The translations under genes and the position numbers were made by a program. 64,000 nucleotides of DNA from SYIM01 sp039800325 (lineage in GTDB: Bacteria; Pseudomonadota; Gammaproteobacteria; Burkholderiales; Burkholderiaceae_E), in NCBI GenBank assembly GCA_039800325.1, contig JBDLQY010000256.1, positions 1 through 64,000 of the forward strand. The letters run 5' to 3'. The notes under the pieces were generated by a model. That model was not told the origin of the DNA, made no database searches, and was given only the letters and a program-made list of their open reading frames with translations. Shown piece by piece: positions 43,025 through 51,573 of this stretch (positions are counted from its first letter, which is position 1; every line of letters starts with the position of its first letter).

Positions 43025-44683
43025 ATGAGCCCTCAGGATCGCGTGAACTATCAGACGCAGCCCAGCCGCTACCGCCATCTGGGCCTTGCCATTGATGGCG
43101 CCATCGCAACCATCACGCTCTCAATCGACGAGGACGCGGGGCTGCGCCCCGGGTACAAACTCAAGCTCAATAGTTACGACCTCGGCGTGGACATTGAACT
43201 CAACGACGCACTCAACCGGATTCGCTTTGAACATCCCGCCGTGAAGACGGTGGTCATCACCAGCGGTCGCGACAAAGTGTTTTGCTCGGGCGCCAATATC
43301 TTCATGCTTGGCACCTCCAGCCATGCATGGAAGGTGAACTTCTGCAAATTCACCAATGAGACGCGTAACGGCATGGAGGATTCATCCGCGCATGACGGGC
43401 TCAAGTTCTTGGCGGCCGTTAACGGTGCCTGCGCCGGCGGGGGCTACGAGTTAGCCCTGGCCTGCGATGAAATTCTGCTGATCGACGATCGCAACTCGGC
43501 GGTCAGCCTGCCCGAGGTGCCGTTGCTGGGCGTCCTGCCGGGCACCGGGGGTCTGACCCGCGTTACCGACAAGCGGCGCGTCCGTCATGACCTCGCCGAT
43601 ATTTTCTGCACCACGACCGAGGGCGTGCGTGGTCAGCGGGCCAAAGACTGGCGTCTGGTCGACGAGATCGCCAAACCCGCCGTGTTTACCCAGCGTGTGC
43701 GCGAGTGTGCCCTGCAGCTGGCCGAACGAAGCCAGCGCCCCGATGCGGCGCAGGGCGTGGCGCTTGCGACGCTGGAGCGCGACATCGCCGCCGATAGTCT
43801 TCGCTATCGCCATGTCAGCGTCGACATTGACCACAGCCGTCGCCTGGCCACCTGGACGGTGCGCGGCCCGTCGGCTGACTTACCCGGCACGCCTGACGGC
43901 ATGCTCGCGCAGGGCGCATCCTGGTATCCGCTCGCGCTGGCGCGTGAGCTTGACGATGCGATTCTCGAGATGCGTACCAACGAGCCCGAGATCGGAACCT
44001 GGCTCATCAAGACCGAAGGCGAGAGTGCCCATGTGCTGGCCATGGATGCGCAGCTGGCAGCGCATCGAGAGCACTGGCTGGTGCGCGAGACCATCGCATA
44101 TCTGCGCCGAACCTTCAGCCGACTTGATGTTTCGTCGCGATCGCTTTTTGCGCTGATAGAGCCCGGCTCGTGCTTTGCCGGCACACTGCTTGAACTTGCA
44201 CTGGCCTGCGATCGTAGCTACCAGCTTGACGCTGTGGAAAACCCCCAGCAGGCGACCCATTTGGTGGTGGCTGAATCCAACTTTGGCTGGTACCCCATGG
44301 CTACTGGTCAAAGCCGTCTGAGTCGCCGCTTTTACGATGAGCAGGACGCGTTGAACGCCATTCGCGCACAATTGAAGCAAACCCTGTCAGCGCAGCAGGC
44401 GCTGGCACTGGGCCTGGTGACAGCCGCGCCTGACGAACTGGACTTTGCCGATGAAGTACGCCTGGCGCTGGAAGCGCGCGCAGCGATGTCGCCGGACTCA
44501 CTCACCGGACTCGAGGCGAATCTTCGATTCAACGGGGTCGAAACCCTGTTTACCCGAGTGTTCGGGCGTCTTTCTGCATGGCAGAACTGGATATTTCAGC
44601 GTCCTAATGCCGTCGGTGATCGCGGCGCGCTTAAGGTCTACGGCAAGGGCGAGAAAGCGGCCTTCGATTTCAACCGTGTCTGA
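43025..44683 (+). CDS. boxC: 2,3-epoxybenzoyl-CoA dihydrolase BoxC
   Basis: 552 residues from the ATG at 43025, which has GGAG 8 bases upstream. Crotonase-superfamily protein, twice the usual length as in BoxC, with CoA-binding VFCSGANIFMLGTSSH, the oxyanion region AVNGACAGGGYELALACDEILL and SLPEVPLLGVLPGTGGLTR. BoxC hydrolytically opens the ring of 2,3-epoxybenzoyl-CoA to 3,4-dehydroadipyl-CoA semialdehyde and formate. First gene of boxC-boxB-boxA. Downstream enzymes (boxD dehydrogenase, benzoate-CoA ligase) are not in this window. Confidence 0.95.
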   Translation: MSPQDRVNYQTQPSRYRHLGLAIDGAIATITLSIDEDAGLRPGYKLKLNSYDLGVDIELNDALNRIRFEHPAVKTVVITSGRDKVFCSGANIFMLGTSSHAWKVNFCKFTNETRNGMEDSSAHDGLKFLAAVNGACAGGGYELALACDEILLIDDRNSAVSLPEVPLLGVLPGTGGLTRVTDKRRVRHDLADIFCTTTEGVRGQRAKDWRLVDEIAKPAVFTQRVRECALQLAERSQRPDAAQGVALATLERDIAADSLRYRHVSVDIDHSRRLATWTVRGPSADLPGTPDGMLAQGASWYPLALARELDDAILEMRTNEPEIGTWLIKTEGESAHVLAMDAQLAAHREHWLVRETIAYLRRTFSRLDVSSRSLFALIEPGSCFAGTLLELALACDRSYQLDAVENPQQATHLVVAESNFGWYPMATGQSRLSRRFYDEQDALNAIRAQLKQTLSAQQALALGLVTAAPDELDFADEVRLALEARAAMSPDSLTGLEANLRFNGVETLFTRVFGRLSAWQNWIFQRPNAVGDRGALKVYGKGEKAAFDFNRV

Positions 44684-44740
44684 ATACCATTCCATTCGAC
44701 GAATCCTATCTGCAGCATCTCTTATCCAAGGAATCTTCTG

Positions 44741-46168
44741 ATGAGCTCGATCAACTACAGCGAGAAAATCCCCAACAATGTCAACCTTGCCGAGGACCGC
44801 ACCCTACAGCGCGCCCTTGAGCACTGGCAGCCTAATTATTTGAGCTGGTGGCAGGACATGGGCCCTGATGGCTCGCAAAACTTTGATGTGTATCTGCGGA
44901 CGGCGGTCAGTGTCGATCCCCAGGGTTGGGCTCAATTCGGTCATGTGAAGATGCCGGACTACCGCTGGGGAATTTTCATGAACCCAGCTGAGGCAGGACG
45001 CAAGGTTCATTTTGGCGATCACAAGGGCGAAGACGCCTGGCAGGAAGTACCGGGCGAGCACCGCGCCAACCTGCGTCGCATCATCGTGACCCAGGGCGAC
45101 ACCGAGCCCGCCTCGGTTGAACAGCAACGCCACCTGGGACTGACGTGCCCCAGCCAGTACGATCTGCGCAACCTCTTCCAGGTCAATGTCGAGGAAGGCC
45201 GCCACCTGTGGGCCATGGTGTATCTGCTGCATAAGCATTTCGGCCGCGATGGGCGCGAAGAAGCCGAAGCCCTGCTTGAGCGCCGTTCGGGCGATCAGGA
45301 CAACCCGCGCATTCTGGGCGCCTTCAATGAGCGCACTCCAGACTGGCTGTCGTTCTATATGTTCACTTACTTCACTGACCGCGATGGCAAGTTTCAGCTA
45401 TGCGCGCTGGCTGAAAGCAGCTTTGATCCGCTGGCCCGCACGACGCGATTCATGTTGACCGAAGAGGCGCACCACATGTTTGTGGGCGAGTCTGGTGTTT
45501 CTCGGGTCATTCAGCGAACCTGTCAGGTCATGAACGAACTCAAGACAGACGACCCCGCAAAGATTCGTGCAGCCGGTGTCATTGACTTACCGACCCTGCA
45601 GCGGTATCTCAACTTCCATTTTTCGGTCACCGTCGATCTGTTCGGCGCTGATGAATCGAGTAATGCCGCGAATTTCTACAGCGCGGGTCTCAAGGGCCGC
45701 TTTGAGGAAGGCAAACGTAACGATGACCATGTGCTGCGCGGCGACACCTACAAGGTGCTTGCAGTTCGCGACGGTCGTCTCGTTGAACGGGAAGTGCCCA
45801 TGCTGAACGCGCTCAACGAAGTGCTGCGCGATGATTACATTCGCGACTCAGCGGGCGGTGTAGAGCGCTGGAATCGTGTCATTGAAAAGGCGGCAATCCC
45901 CTTCCGGCTTAAGCTTCCTCATAAGGCTTTCCATCGCAAGATCGGCGCGCTTGCCAGCGTCCATGTGAGCCCAGACGGACAGTTCATAAGCCCCATCGAC
46001 TGGGCGCTCAATGAGACGCAGTGGCTGCCTACCCCAGAAGATCGCGCTTTCGTGGCGTCGCTGATGGGCCGTGTCACCGAGCCGGGTCGCTTTGCCAACT
46101 GGATTGCGCCGCCGGCCATGGGTATCAACCGACAGCCTGCCAACTTCGAGTACATTCGTTTCAACTGA
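44741..46168 (+). CDS. boxB: Benzoyl-CoA 2,3-epoxidase, oxygenase component BoxB
   Basis: 475 residues; AAGGA lies 8 bases before the ATG. Class I diiron oxygenase with ligand motifs E152-x-x-H155 (NVEEGRHLW) and E241-x-x-H244 (TEEAHHMF), matching the BoxB family. With BoxA it adds one oxygen atom of O2 across the 2,3 bond of benzoyl-CoA. It starts 57 bases after boxC. A phenylacetyl-CoA epoxidase subunit (PaaA) is related but shorter and multi-subunit, and no paa genes are present. Confidence 0.95.
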   Translation: MSSINYSEKIPNNVNLAEDRTLQRALEHWQPNYLSWWQDMGPDGSQNFDVYLRTAVSVDPQGWAQFGHVKMPDYRWGIFMNPAEAGRKVHFGDHKGEDAWQEVPGEHRANLRRIIVTQGDTEPASVEQQRHLGLTCPSQYDLRNLFQVNVEEGRHLWAMVYLLHKHFGRDGREEAEALLERRSGDQDNPRILGAFNERTPDWLSFYMFTYFTDRDGKFQLCALAESSFDPLARTTRFMLTEEAHHMFVGESGVSRVIQRTCQVMNELKTDDPAKIRAAGVIDLPTLQRYLNFHFSVTVDLFGADESSNAANFYSAGLKGRFEEGKRNDDHVLRGDTYKVLAVRDGRLVEREVPMLNALNEVLRDDYIRDSAGGVERWNRVIEKAAIPFRLKLPHKAFHRKIGALASVHVSPDGQFISPIDWALNETQWLPTPEDRAFVASLMGRVTEPGRFANWIAPPAMGINRQPANFEYIRFN

Positions 46169-46187
46169 ACGCAGCTGGAGAAAGGCC

Positions 46188-47474
46188 ATGCAAGCTTCGT
46201 CGGCTGCGGTCGTGCGGCAGCATCTGATCGACCCGGAAATCTGTATTCGCTGCAATACCTGCGAAGCCACCTGTCCGCTTGGGGCGATCACGCATGACTC
46301 GCGCAACTACGTGGTCGACGCCGATAAGTGCAACAGTTGCATGGCCTGCGTGCCGCCCTGCCCTACAGGCTCGATCGACAACTGGCGAATCATGCCGCGC
46401 GAGCGCGCCTACACGGTTGATGAGCAATTGGGCTGGGATGAACTGCCCGCTGAGCTCGACGCGGCGGGCTTGCAGGTGTCCGCGGAAGGCGCACCCGGCC
46501 TGACGAATGCGCTGGAGCCTGCGGTGGGCGGCCAGCCCGAGTCCGTTGCTGTCACAGCCGTTCCGGCACTGGCAAACCAGGTGGGCGCGGTACTGCCCCC
46601 CTGGTCAGCAGCCCACGCTTACACCAATCTATATGGACCCAGGTCGGCCAAAGCCAGCGTTCGTGCCACAGTTGTCGGCAATGTGCGCGTAACCGCCATG
46701 GGCCGTGACTACGATACGCACCATATCGTGCTGGATTTTGGTAACACCCCGTTTCCGGTGCTTGAGGGTCAGTCGGTGGGCATCGTGCCGCCTGGCGTCG
46801 ATGCGCAGGGACGTCCGCATCATGCTCGACAGTACTCGGTGGCCAGTGCGCGAAACGGCGAGCGACCGGGCTACAACAATCTTGCGCTCACGGTAAAGCG
46901 TGTCCTTGAAGATCATCAGGGACGTCCGGTCCGCGGAGTCGCCTCTAACTATCTGTGCGATACCCAGGTGGGCGATACCGTCGAGGTGATAGGGCCCTTT
47001 GGCGCGTCGTTTCTGATGCCAAATCATCCGCGCTCGCACATTGTCATGATCTGTACCGGTACCGGTAGTGCGCCGATGCGCGCGATGACCGAATGGCGCC
47101 GGCGTCTCAGGCGATCGGGCAAATTTGAGAGCGGAAAGCTGATGCTGTTTTTCGGCGCGCGAACATCCGAAGACCTGCCTTATTTCGGCCCGCTGCAAAG
47201 CCTGCCGCATGACTTCATTGACATCAACTTTGCGTTTTCGCGGATACCCGGGCGTCCGCGCCGGTATGTGCAGGACCTTATGCGTGAGCGGGCAGCCGAT
47301 CTGGCCGCGCTGCTCAGCGATCCGAATGCGTTTTTCTATGTCTGCGGACTGAAAGCCATGGAAGAGGGTGTCGTGCTTGCACTTCGTGACATTGCTGAGC
47401 AGGCGCAGCTCGACTGGCAGACGCTGGCCTCTCGCCTGCGCAGCGAAGCCCGTCTGCACCTGGAGACCTACTGA
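46188..47474 (+). CDS. boxA: Benzoyl-CoA 2,3-epoxidase reductase component BoxA
   Basis: 428 residues from the ATG at 46188 with GGAGAAAGG just upstream; the longer frame from 46071 lies inside boxB. Two 4Fe-4S ferredoxin motifs at the N-terminus (CIRCNTCEATCP and CNSCMACVPPCP), a variable linker, then a ferredoxin-NADP reductase-like part with FAD segment ARQYSVAS and NADP segment ICTGTGSAPMRAM. It passes electrons from NADPH to BoxB. It is third in the operon, 19 bases after boxB. Confidence 0.95.
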   Translation: MQASSAAVVRQHLIDPEICIRCNTCEATCPLGAITHDSRNYVVDADKCNSCMACVPPCPTGSIDNWRIMPRERAYTVDEQLGWDELPAELDAAGLQVSAEGAPGLTNALEPAVGGQPESVAVTAVPALANQVGAVLPPWSAAHAYTNLYGPRSAKASVRATVVGNVRVTAMGRDYDTHHIVLDFGNTPFPVLEGQSVGIVPPGVDAQGRPHHARQYSVASARNGERPGYNNLALTVKRVLEDHQGRPVRGVASNYLCDTQVGDTVEVIGPFGASFLMPNHPRSHIVMICTGTGSAPMRAMTEWRRRLRRSGKFESGKLMLFFGARTSEDLPYFGPLQSLPHDFIDINFAFSRIPGRPRRYVQDLMRERAADLAALLSDPNAFFYVCGLKAMEEGVVLALRDIAEQAQLDWQTLASRLRSEARLHLETY

Positions 47475-47490
47475 TGAGGCGGCGCCCCGC

Positions 47491-48411
47491 TTGAGTGCGC
47501 CCCTGACGCTGCGTCTGGCACTACTGCTGGCGGTGCCGCCACTGATGTGGGCGGGTAACGCCGTCGCGGGCCGTCTGCTGGCCGGTGAGGTACCCCCCTT
47601 TGTGCTCAATGCCCTGCGCTGGCTGATCGCGATTCTGATTCTGCTGCCTCTGGGTTGGCAGGCGGTGGCCACTGCTCAGGCGCGAGCTGAGATCTGGCAG
47701 CGCTGGCGGCCTTTGTCTGTGCTGGGCTTGTTGGGCGTGGGCGCCTACAACGCCCTGCAGTATTGGGCGCTGGAAACCTCGACTGCTCTCAATGTCACGC
47801 TGATCGCCGCAAGCCTTCCGGTGTGGATGCTCGCGCTGGGTGTAGCGGCGTTTGGTGTGCGTCCCAGCCGGCGCGAACTGTTGGGGGCGGGTATCTCGCT
47901 GGCGGGGGTCGCCGTGGTGATCGCGCGCGGTGATTGGGCGCAACTGGTATTGCTCAGGCCAGCCCCCGGCGATGGCCTGATGCTGCTCGCAGTCTTGGGC
48001 TGGGCCTGCTACAGCTGGTTGTTGGCACGGCCACATCCGTCACTCGCCCCGGGCTCGCGCCCCGACTGGAACTGGGCTGGTTTTCTGCTGGTGCAAGCCT
48101 TGTTCGGGATGCTTTGGGCGGGCGGTGCCGCCATCGGGGAGCTTGCCCTGGGTGAGGCTTCAATTCGGTGGTCGCCCGCTGTCCTGTTGGGGCTGGCCTT
48201 CATCGCGATCGGTCCGTCGGTGATTGCCTACCGAGTATGGGGTCTGGCGGTACCCAGGGCGGGCCCGGCGCTGGCGGGATTGTTTGCCAATCTGACGCCG
48301 CTGTTTGCGGCCGTTATGGGCTCCGGCCTGCTGGGCGAAGCCCCACAGGCGTATCACGCGCTGTCGTTTGTATTGATTGTGGCCGGAATCGTGGCGTCGA
48401 TCAAACGCTAA
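47491..48411 (+). CDS. EamA/DMT family transporter
   Basis: 306 residues from a TTG at 47491 with GAGG about 11 bases upstream, 16 bases after boxA; the open frame continues into boxA but that part is out of register with the family. Ten predicted membrane segments in two EamA repeats (second near PGDGLMLLAVLGWACYSWLL). Cotranscription with boxCBA is likely from spacing, but DMT exporters are not known parts of benzoyl-CoA catabolism, so it may be only a transcriptional passenger. Confidence 0.85.
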   Translation: MSAPLTLRLALLLAVPPLMWAGNAVAGRLLAGEVPPFVLNALRWLIAILILLPLGWQAVATAQARAEIWQRWRPLSVLGLLGVGAYNALQYWALETSTALNVTLIAASLPVWMLALGVAAFGVRPSRRELLGAGISLAGVAVVIARGDWAQLVLLRPAPGDGLMLLAVLGWACYSWLLARPHPSLAPGSRPDWNWAGFLLVQALFGMLWAGGAAIGELALGEASIRWSPAVLLGLAFIAIGPSVIAYRVWGLAVPRAGPALAGLFANLTPLFAAVMGSGLLGEAPQAYHALSFVLIVAGIVASIKR

Positions 48412-48632
48412 CGCTCGCGCGTCTCAAGCGCGCGGAGGCGAGCCTCAAGAAGGGCTAGGCGCTCGCGCTCGAGCTCGAATTCTTCGCGCGTAACCAGCTC
48501 AAGCTTTTGAAAGCTCTGGGCCAGCAGGGCGCGCAGGTTGCGCTCGAGATCAGCTGCAGGACTGTTGCGCAGCAGCTCGCTTAGACGAGCCTGAGCCTGC
48601 GCAAGAAGCTCTTGAGGATTGGGACTCACCAT
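48408..48632 (-). CDS. ubiK: Ubiquinone biosynthesis accessory factor UbiK (BMFP/YqiC family)
   Basis: 74 residues from the ATG at 48632; a longer frame to 48959 overlaps the nitrogen-regulated promoter region and has no family support. Sequence is a long amphipathic helix with heptad pattern (NPQELLAQAQARLSELL, then LERERLALLEARLRALE) and a trimeric coiled-coil C-terminus, as in the BMFP family. UbiK aids UbiJ-linked ubiquinone synthesis and binds membranes. It is convergent with the DMT gene (4-base overlap) and divergent from torF. Confidence 0.87.
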   Translation of the reverse strand: MVSPNPQELLAQAQARLSELLRNSPAADLERNLRALLAQSFQKLELVTREEFELERERLALLEARLRALETRER

Positions 48633-48712
48633 AGAAAACGAGTCTAACACGCGATCGTTTGGGCATTCGACCGCCCGACTTTGGTGCAAAGCCAGATGAG
48701 CGGGCCGACGAA

Positions 48713-48729
48713 TGCACCGATGTGGTGCG
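48713..48729 (+). promoter_or_regulatory. NtrC-type enhancer site upstream of torF-glnK-amtB
   Basis: TGCACC-N5-GGTGCG is a near-perfect dyad matching the NtrC consensus TGCACC-N5-GGTGCA in spacing and 11 of 12 arm bases. A half site TTGGTGCA lies at 48681-48688. It sits about 95 bases upstream of the predicted start set by the sigma-54 promoter, a usual enhancer distance. Confidence 0.7.
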
Positions 48730-48791
48730 CGTTCGTGGCTTGCAACCCTCTGGCGGTGCGCCTGATGAGCGCAAATCTGCAATCGGCACGG

Positions 48792-48807
48792 TGGCACGGG
48801 AAATGCA
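48792..48807 (+). promoter_or_regulatory. Sigma-54 (-24/-12) promoter of torF-glnK-amtB
   Basis: TGGCACG-N5-TGCA-type element: GG at 48793-48794 and GC at 48805-48806 are exactly ten bases apart, as sigma-54 requires. Only the first T of the usual TTGC is replaced (ATGC). Predicted start near 48818, about 50 bases before torF. Confidence 0.75.
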
Positions 48808-48867
48808 CTGCTCCGACTCTCAACATAAAGCCTCTTTCCTCCTAATCCTCGATACGGGAGCTCCTCC

Positions 48868-49611
48868 ATGTTTAGGCATCTGATGTCTTGCCTCGCTGTC
48901 TCGCTCACGTGCGGCTCTGCCCTAGCCGCTGATCCGGCCCCCTTGACCGGTAACGTCATGCTCGCCAGCGACTATAAGTTTCGCGGTTTCACCCAGACCC
49001 GCTACAAGCCTGCGCTGCAGGGTGGTTTTGATTTCGCACACAGCTCAGGTTTTTATGTAGGCAACTGGAATAGCAACGTGGAACAGTCGCTATTTGACGG
49101 GGCCAGCCTGGAGATGGACGTATATGGCGGTTTTAAAAAAGCCATGGGCGCCATCACCTATGACGTGGGCGTGATTCATTACGCGTATCCGGGCTCGGGT
49201 CTGACGATCACCAAGATCGACAATACCGAAGCTTATGTTGGCGCAAGTGTGGGGCCGGTGAGCGCCAAGCTGTATTACGCGTTGACCGATTACTTTGACA
49301 CCAAGACGCTGGCCGCCAGAAACGGGCTGTCCACCGACGGCACCACTTACCTGGACGTGACGGCAACAGTAGATCTAGGCAGCGGTTGGTCGGGTACTGC
49401 GCACGCGGGCGTTCTCAGTATGAAGAACGCCGCCTCCAATGGCTATGCCAGCTCGGTGACTGACTACAAGCTGGGCATCAGCCGGGACATCTCGGGCTGG
49501 GTCTTGGGTGCTGCGTACGTCACGACCAGCAAGAAGGACTACTTCCCCACCGGCGATTTGAAGCCTGACGGTGACCCGCGACTTTTGGTCTCCCTGAGCA
49601 AAACTTTCTGA
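48868..49611 (+). CDS. TorF-family putative outer-membrane porin
   Basis: 247 residues; GGGAG about 8 bases before the ATG. Signal peptide with cleavage after SALA, then a beta-barrel-like pattern of alternating hydrophobic residues and a terminal aromatic (ending SKTF), the outer-membrane signature. Family segments: NVMLASDYKFRGFTQTRYKPALQGG. TorF proteins are commonly encoded before glnK-amtB; a role as an ammonium-associated or general porin is inferred. First gene of a sigma-54-dependent operon. Confidence 0.85.
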   Translation: MFRHLMSCLAVSLTCGSALAADPAPLTGNVMLASDYKFRGFTQTRYKPALQGGFDFAHSSGFYVGNWNSNVEQSLFDGASLEMDVYGGFKKAMGAITYDVGVIHYAYPGSGLTITKIDNTEAYVGASVGPVSAKLYYALTDYFDTKTLAARNGLSTDGTTYLDVTATVDLGSGWSGTAHAGVLSMKNAASNGYASSVTDYKLGISRDISGWVLGAAYVTTSKKDYFPTGDLKPDGDPRLLVSLSKTF

Positions 49612-49658
49612 GCAACCCGGACGCCGTCCAAGTATGGCGTCCCTATGGAGCAATCGCC

Positions 49659-49997
49659 ATGAAGCTGATTACAGCCGTTATCAAACCCTTCAAGCTCGAT
49701 GAGGTGCGTGAAGCCCTATCGGCCATCGGCGTGCAGGGCGTCACCGTTACCGAAGTTAAAGGCTTCGGCCGACAGAAAGGCCATACCGAACTCTATCGAG
49801 GCGCTGAATACGTCGTCGATTTTCTGCCCAAGGTCAAGATCGAGGCGGCCGTCGCGGACGATCTCGCCGAGCGCGTGGTGGAGGCGATTGAGTCGTCAGC
49901 GCGCACCGGCAAAATCGGTGATGGAAAGATCTTTATTTACGACCTTGAACAAGTGATCCGGATTCGTACCGGAGAAACCGGCAATGAGGCGCTCTGA
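49659..49997 (+). CDS. glnK: PII nitrogen regulatory protein (GlnK type)
   Basis: 112 residues with full PII features: uridylylation site Y51 in the T-loop (RGAEYVVDFLPK), ATP-binding and the C-terminal signature GKIGDGKIFIYDLEQV. Called GlnK and not GlnB because it is linked to amtB. It binds AmtB when nitrogen is plentiful and blocks ammonium entry. GGAG lies 8 bases before the start. It overlaps no neighbour; amtB follows 25 bases after its stop. Confidence 0.95.
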   Translation: MKLITAVIKPFKLDEVREALSAIGVQGVTVTEVKGFGRQKGHTELYRGAEYVVDFLPKVKIEAAVADDLAERVVEAIESSARTGKIGDGKIFIYDLEQVIRIRTGETGNEAL

Positions 49998-50022
49998 GGC
50001 GCTACACCGACACGGAGTAATG

Positions 50023-51420
50023 ATGATGACTCGCTTAATCAAAAATCTGGGCGGCGCTGCGCTGATGGCGCTGGCCCCTTTAGGCGCCGCTTTCGCGGGC
50101 GATGCGCCCGTGCCGAACAAGGGCGATACGGCCTGGATGACGGTTGCCACACTGCTGGTGATTTTGATGACCATTCCTGGCCTCGCCCTGTTTTATGGTG
50201 GCCTGGTCCGTGCGAAGAATATGCTGTCTGTTTTGATGCAGATCTTCGTGATTTTCTCGATGATTGTGGTGCTCTGGGCAGTCTATGGCTACACGCTAGC
50301 CTTCGGCGGCGATGGCAGCTTTTACGGCACCTTCGACAAGCTCTTTTTGAAAGGCATTACGCCCGACTCGGTAGCCGCCACCTTCAGCAAGGGCGTGGTG
50401 ATTCCTGAGCTGAGCTTTGTAGCCTTCCAGGCCACGTTTGCTGCAATTACCTGCGCCCTGATCGTGGGCGGCTTCGCAGAGCGCGCGCGTTTCTCGGCAG
50501 TTCTGTTGTTTTGCGTGCTGTGGTTCACCTTCTGCTACATCCCCCTGGCGCACATGGTCTGGTACTGGGCCGGTCCGGACGCCATCACTGATGAGAAATC
50601 GCTCGAGGCCGTAACCGCCGCCGCCGGTTTTCTCTGGGCCAAGGGTGCACTTGATTTCGCCGGCGGCACAGTGGTGCACATCAACGCGGGTGTGGCAGGT
50701 CTGGTGGGTGCGTATGTCATCGGCAAGCGGGTGGGTTATGGTCGCGAGGCGATGGCACCTCACTCGCTGGTGATGACCATGATCGGCGCTTCGCTGTTGT
50801 GGGTGGGCTGGTTTGGGTTCAACGCGGGCTCCAATCTCGAGGCCAATGGCGTGACTGCGCTGGCGTTCGTGAACACCCTGGTGGCGACGGCTGCGGCGAC
50901 CATGTCCTGGATGCTTGGCGAGTGGATGGCCAAGGGTAAGCCTTCGATGCTGGGCGCAGCGTCCGGCGCGGTTGCGGGCCTCGTGGCCATCACGCCCGCC
51001 TGCGGCTTCGTCGGTCCGATGGGCGCGATCATCATCGGTCTGGTTTCGGGCATGCTGTGTTTGTGGGGCGTCAATGGTCTCAAGCGCATGCTGGGTGCTG
51101 ATGACTCGCTGGACGTGTTTGGCGTGCATGGCGTGGGCGGTATCGTTGGGGCGCTTTTGACCGGCGTGTTTGCTGCGCCCTCGCTAGGCGGAACGGGCAT
51201 CTTCGACTACGTGAAAAACGCCGCGAACCCCGACTATGCGATTGGCGCCCAGGTGTGGGTGCAGTTGCAGGGCGTGCTGATCACGATTGCGTGGTCTGCC
51301 ATCGTTGCCTTCATTGCCTTCAAGATCGTCGACATGATGGTCGGGCTGCGAGTGGCGGAAGACGAGGAGCGCGAGGGTCTTGACATCGTTTCGCACGGTG
51401 AATCGGCTTACCGCAACTAA
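50023..51420 (+). CDS. amtB: Ammonium transporter AmtB
   Basis: 465 residues; three consecutive ATG codons (50020, 50023, 50026) follow GGAG, and 50023 or 50026 give the best spacing. A cleavable signal peptide (ALAPLGAAFAGD) as in E. coli AmtB, then eleven membrane segments. Twin pore histidines lie in VVHINAGVAGLVGA and VFGVHGVGGIVGAL. The C-terminal tail needed for GlnK contact is present (about 25 residues). It imports ammonium. Confidence 0.95.
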   Translation: MMTRLIKNLGGAALMALAPLGAAFAGDAPVPNKGDTAWMTVATLLVILMTIPGLALFYGGLVRAKNMLSVLMQIFVIFSMIVVLWAVYGYTLAFGGDGSFYGTFDKLFLKGITPDSVAATFSKGVVIPELSFVAFQATFAAITCALIVGGFAERARFSAVLLFCVLWFTFCYIPLAHMVWYWAGPDAITDEKSLEAVTAAAGFLWAKGALDFAGGTVVHINAGVAGLVGAYVIGKRVGYGREAMAPHSLVMTMIGASLLWVGWFGFNAGSNLEANGVTALAFVNTLVATAAATMSWMLGEWMAKGKPSMLGAASGAVAGLVAITPACGFVGPMGAIIIGLVSGMLCLWGVNGLKRMLGADDSLDVFGVHGVGGIVGALLTGVFAAPSLGGTGIFDYVKNAANPDYAIGAQVWVQLQGVLITIAWSAIVAFIAFKIVDMMVGLRVAEDEEREGLDIVSHGESAYRN

Positions 51421-51440
51421 GCGACCGCTTCTCTGAGCTA

Positions 51441-51472
51441 AACGGGGCGCCTGCGGGTGCCCCGTTTGTTTG
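51441..51472 (+). terminator. Rho-independent terminator after amtB
   Basis: AACGGGGC (51441-51448) and GCCCCGTT (51459-51466) pair perfectly over 8 bp with a 10-base loop, followed by TGTTTG. The perfect GC-rich stem and T-rich tail fit intrinsic termination, 20 bases after the amtB stop. Confidence 0.8.
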
Positions 51473-51573
51473 AGGCAGGCTGGATTTCGGCGCGGATTGA
51501 GCGGACTCAATCGAGGATATGGTCGCGGCGTACAATGGAAGGCCCTGCCCGACCCTTAAATTGCCTGCCGCCC

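Noticed and set aside
48408..48959. A 183-residue protein including UbiK
   Set aside because: Only the last 74 residues match the BMFP family; the upstream part runs through the NtrC/sigma-54 promoter region and torF.
51508..51536. Sigma-70 promoter for gshA
   Set aside because: TACAAT at 51531-51536 is a fair -10 box, but no acceptable -35 box lies 16-18 bases upstream.
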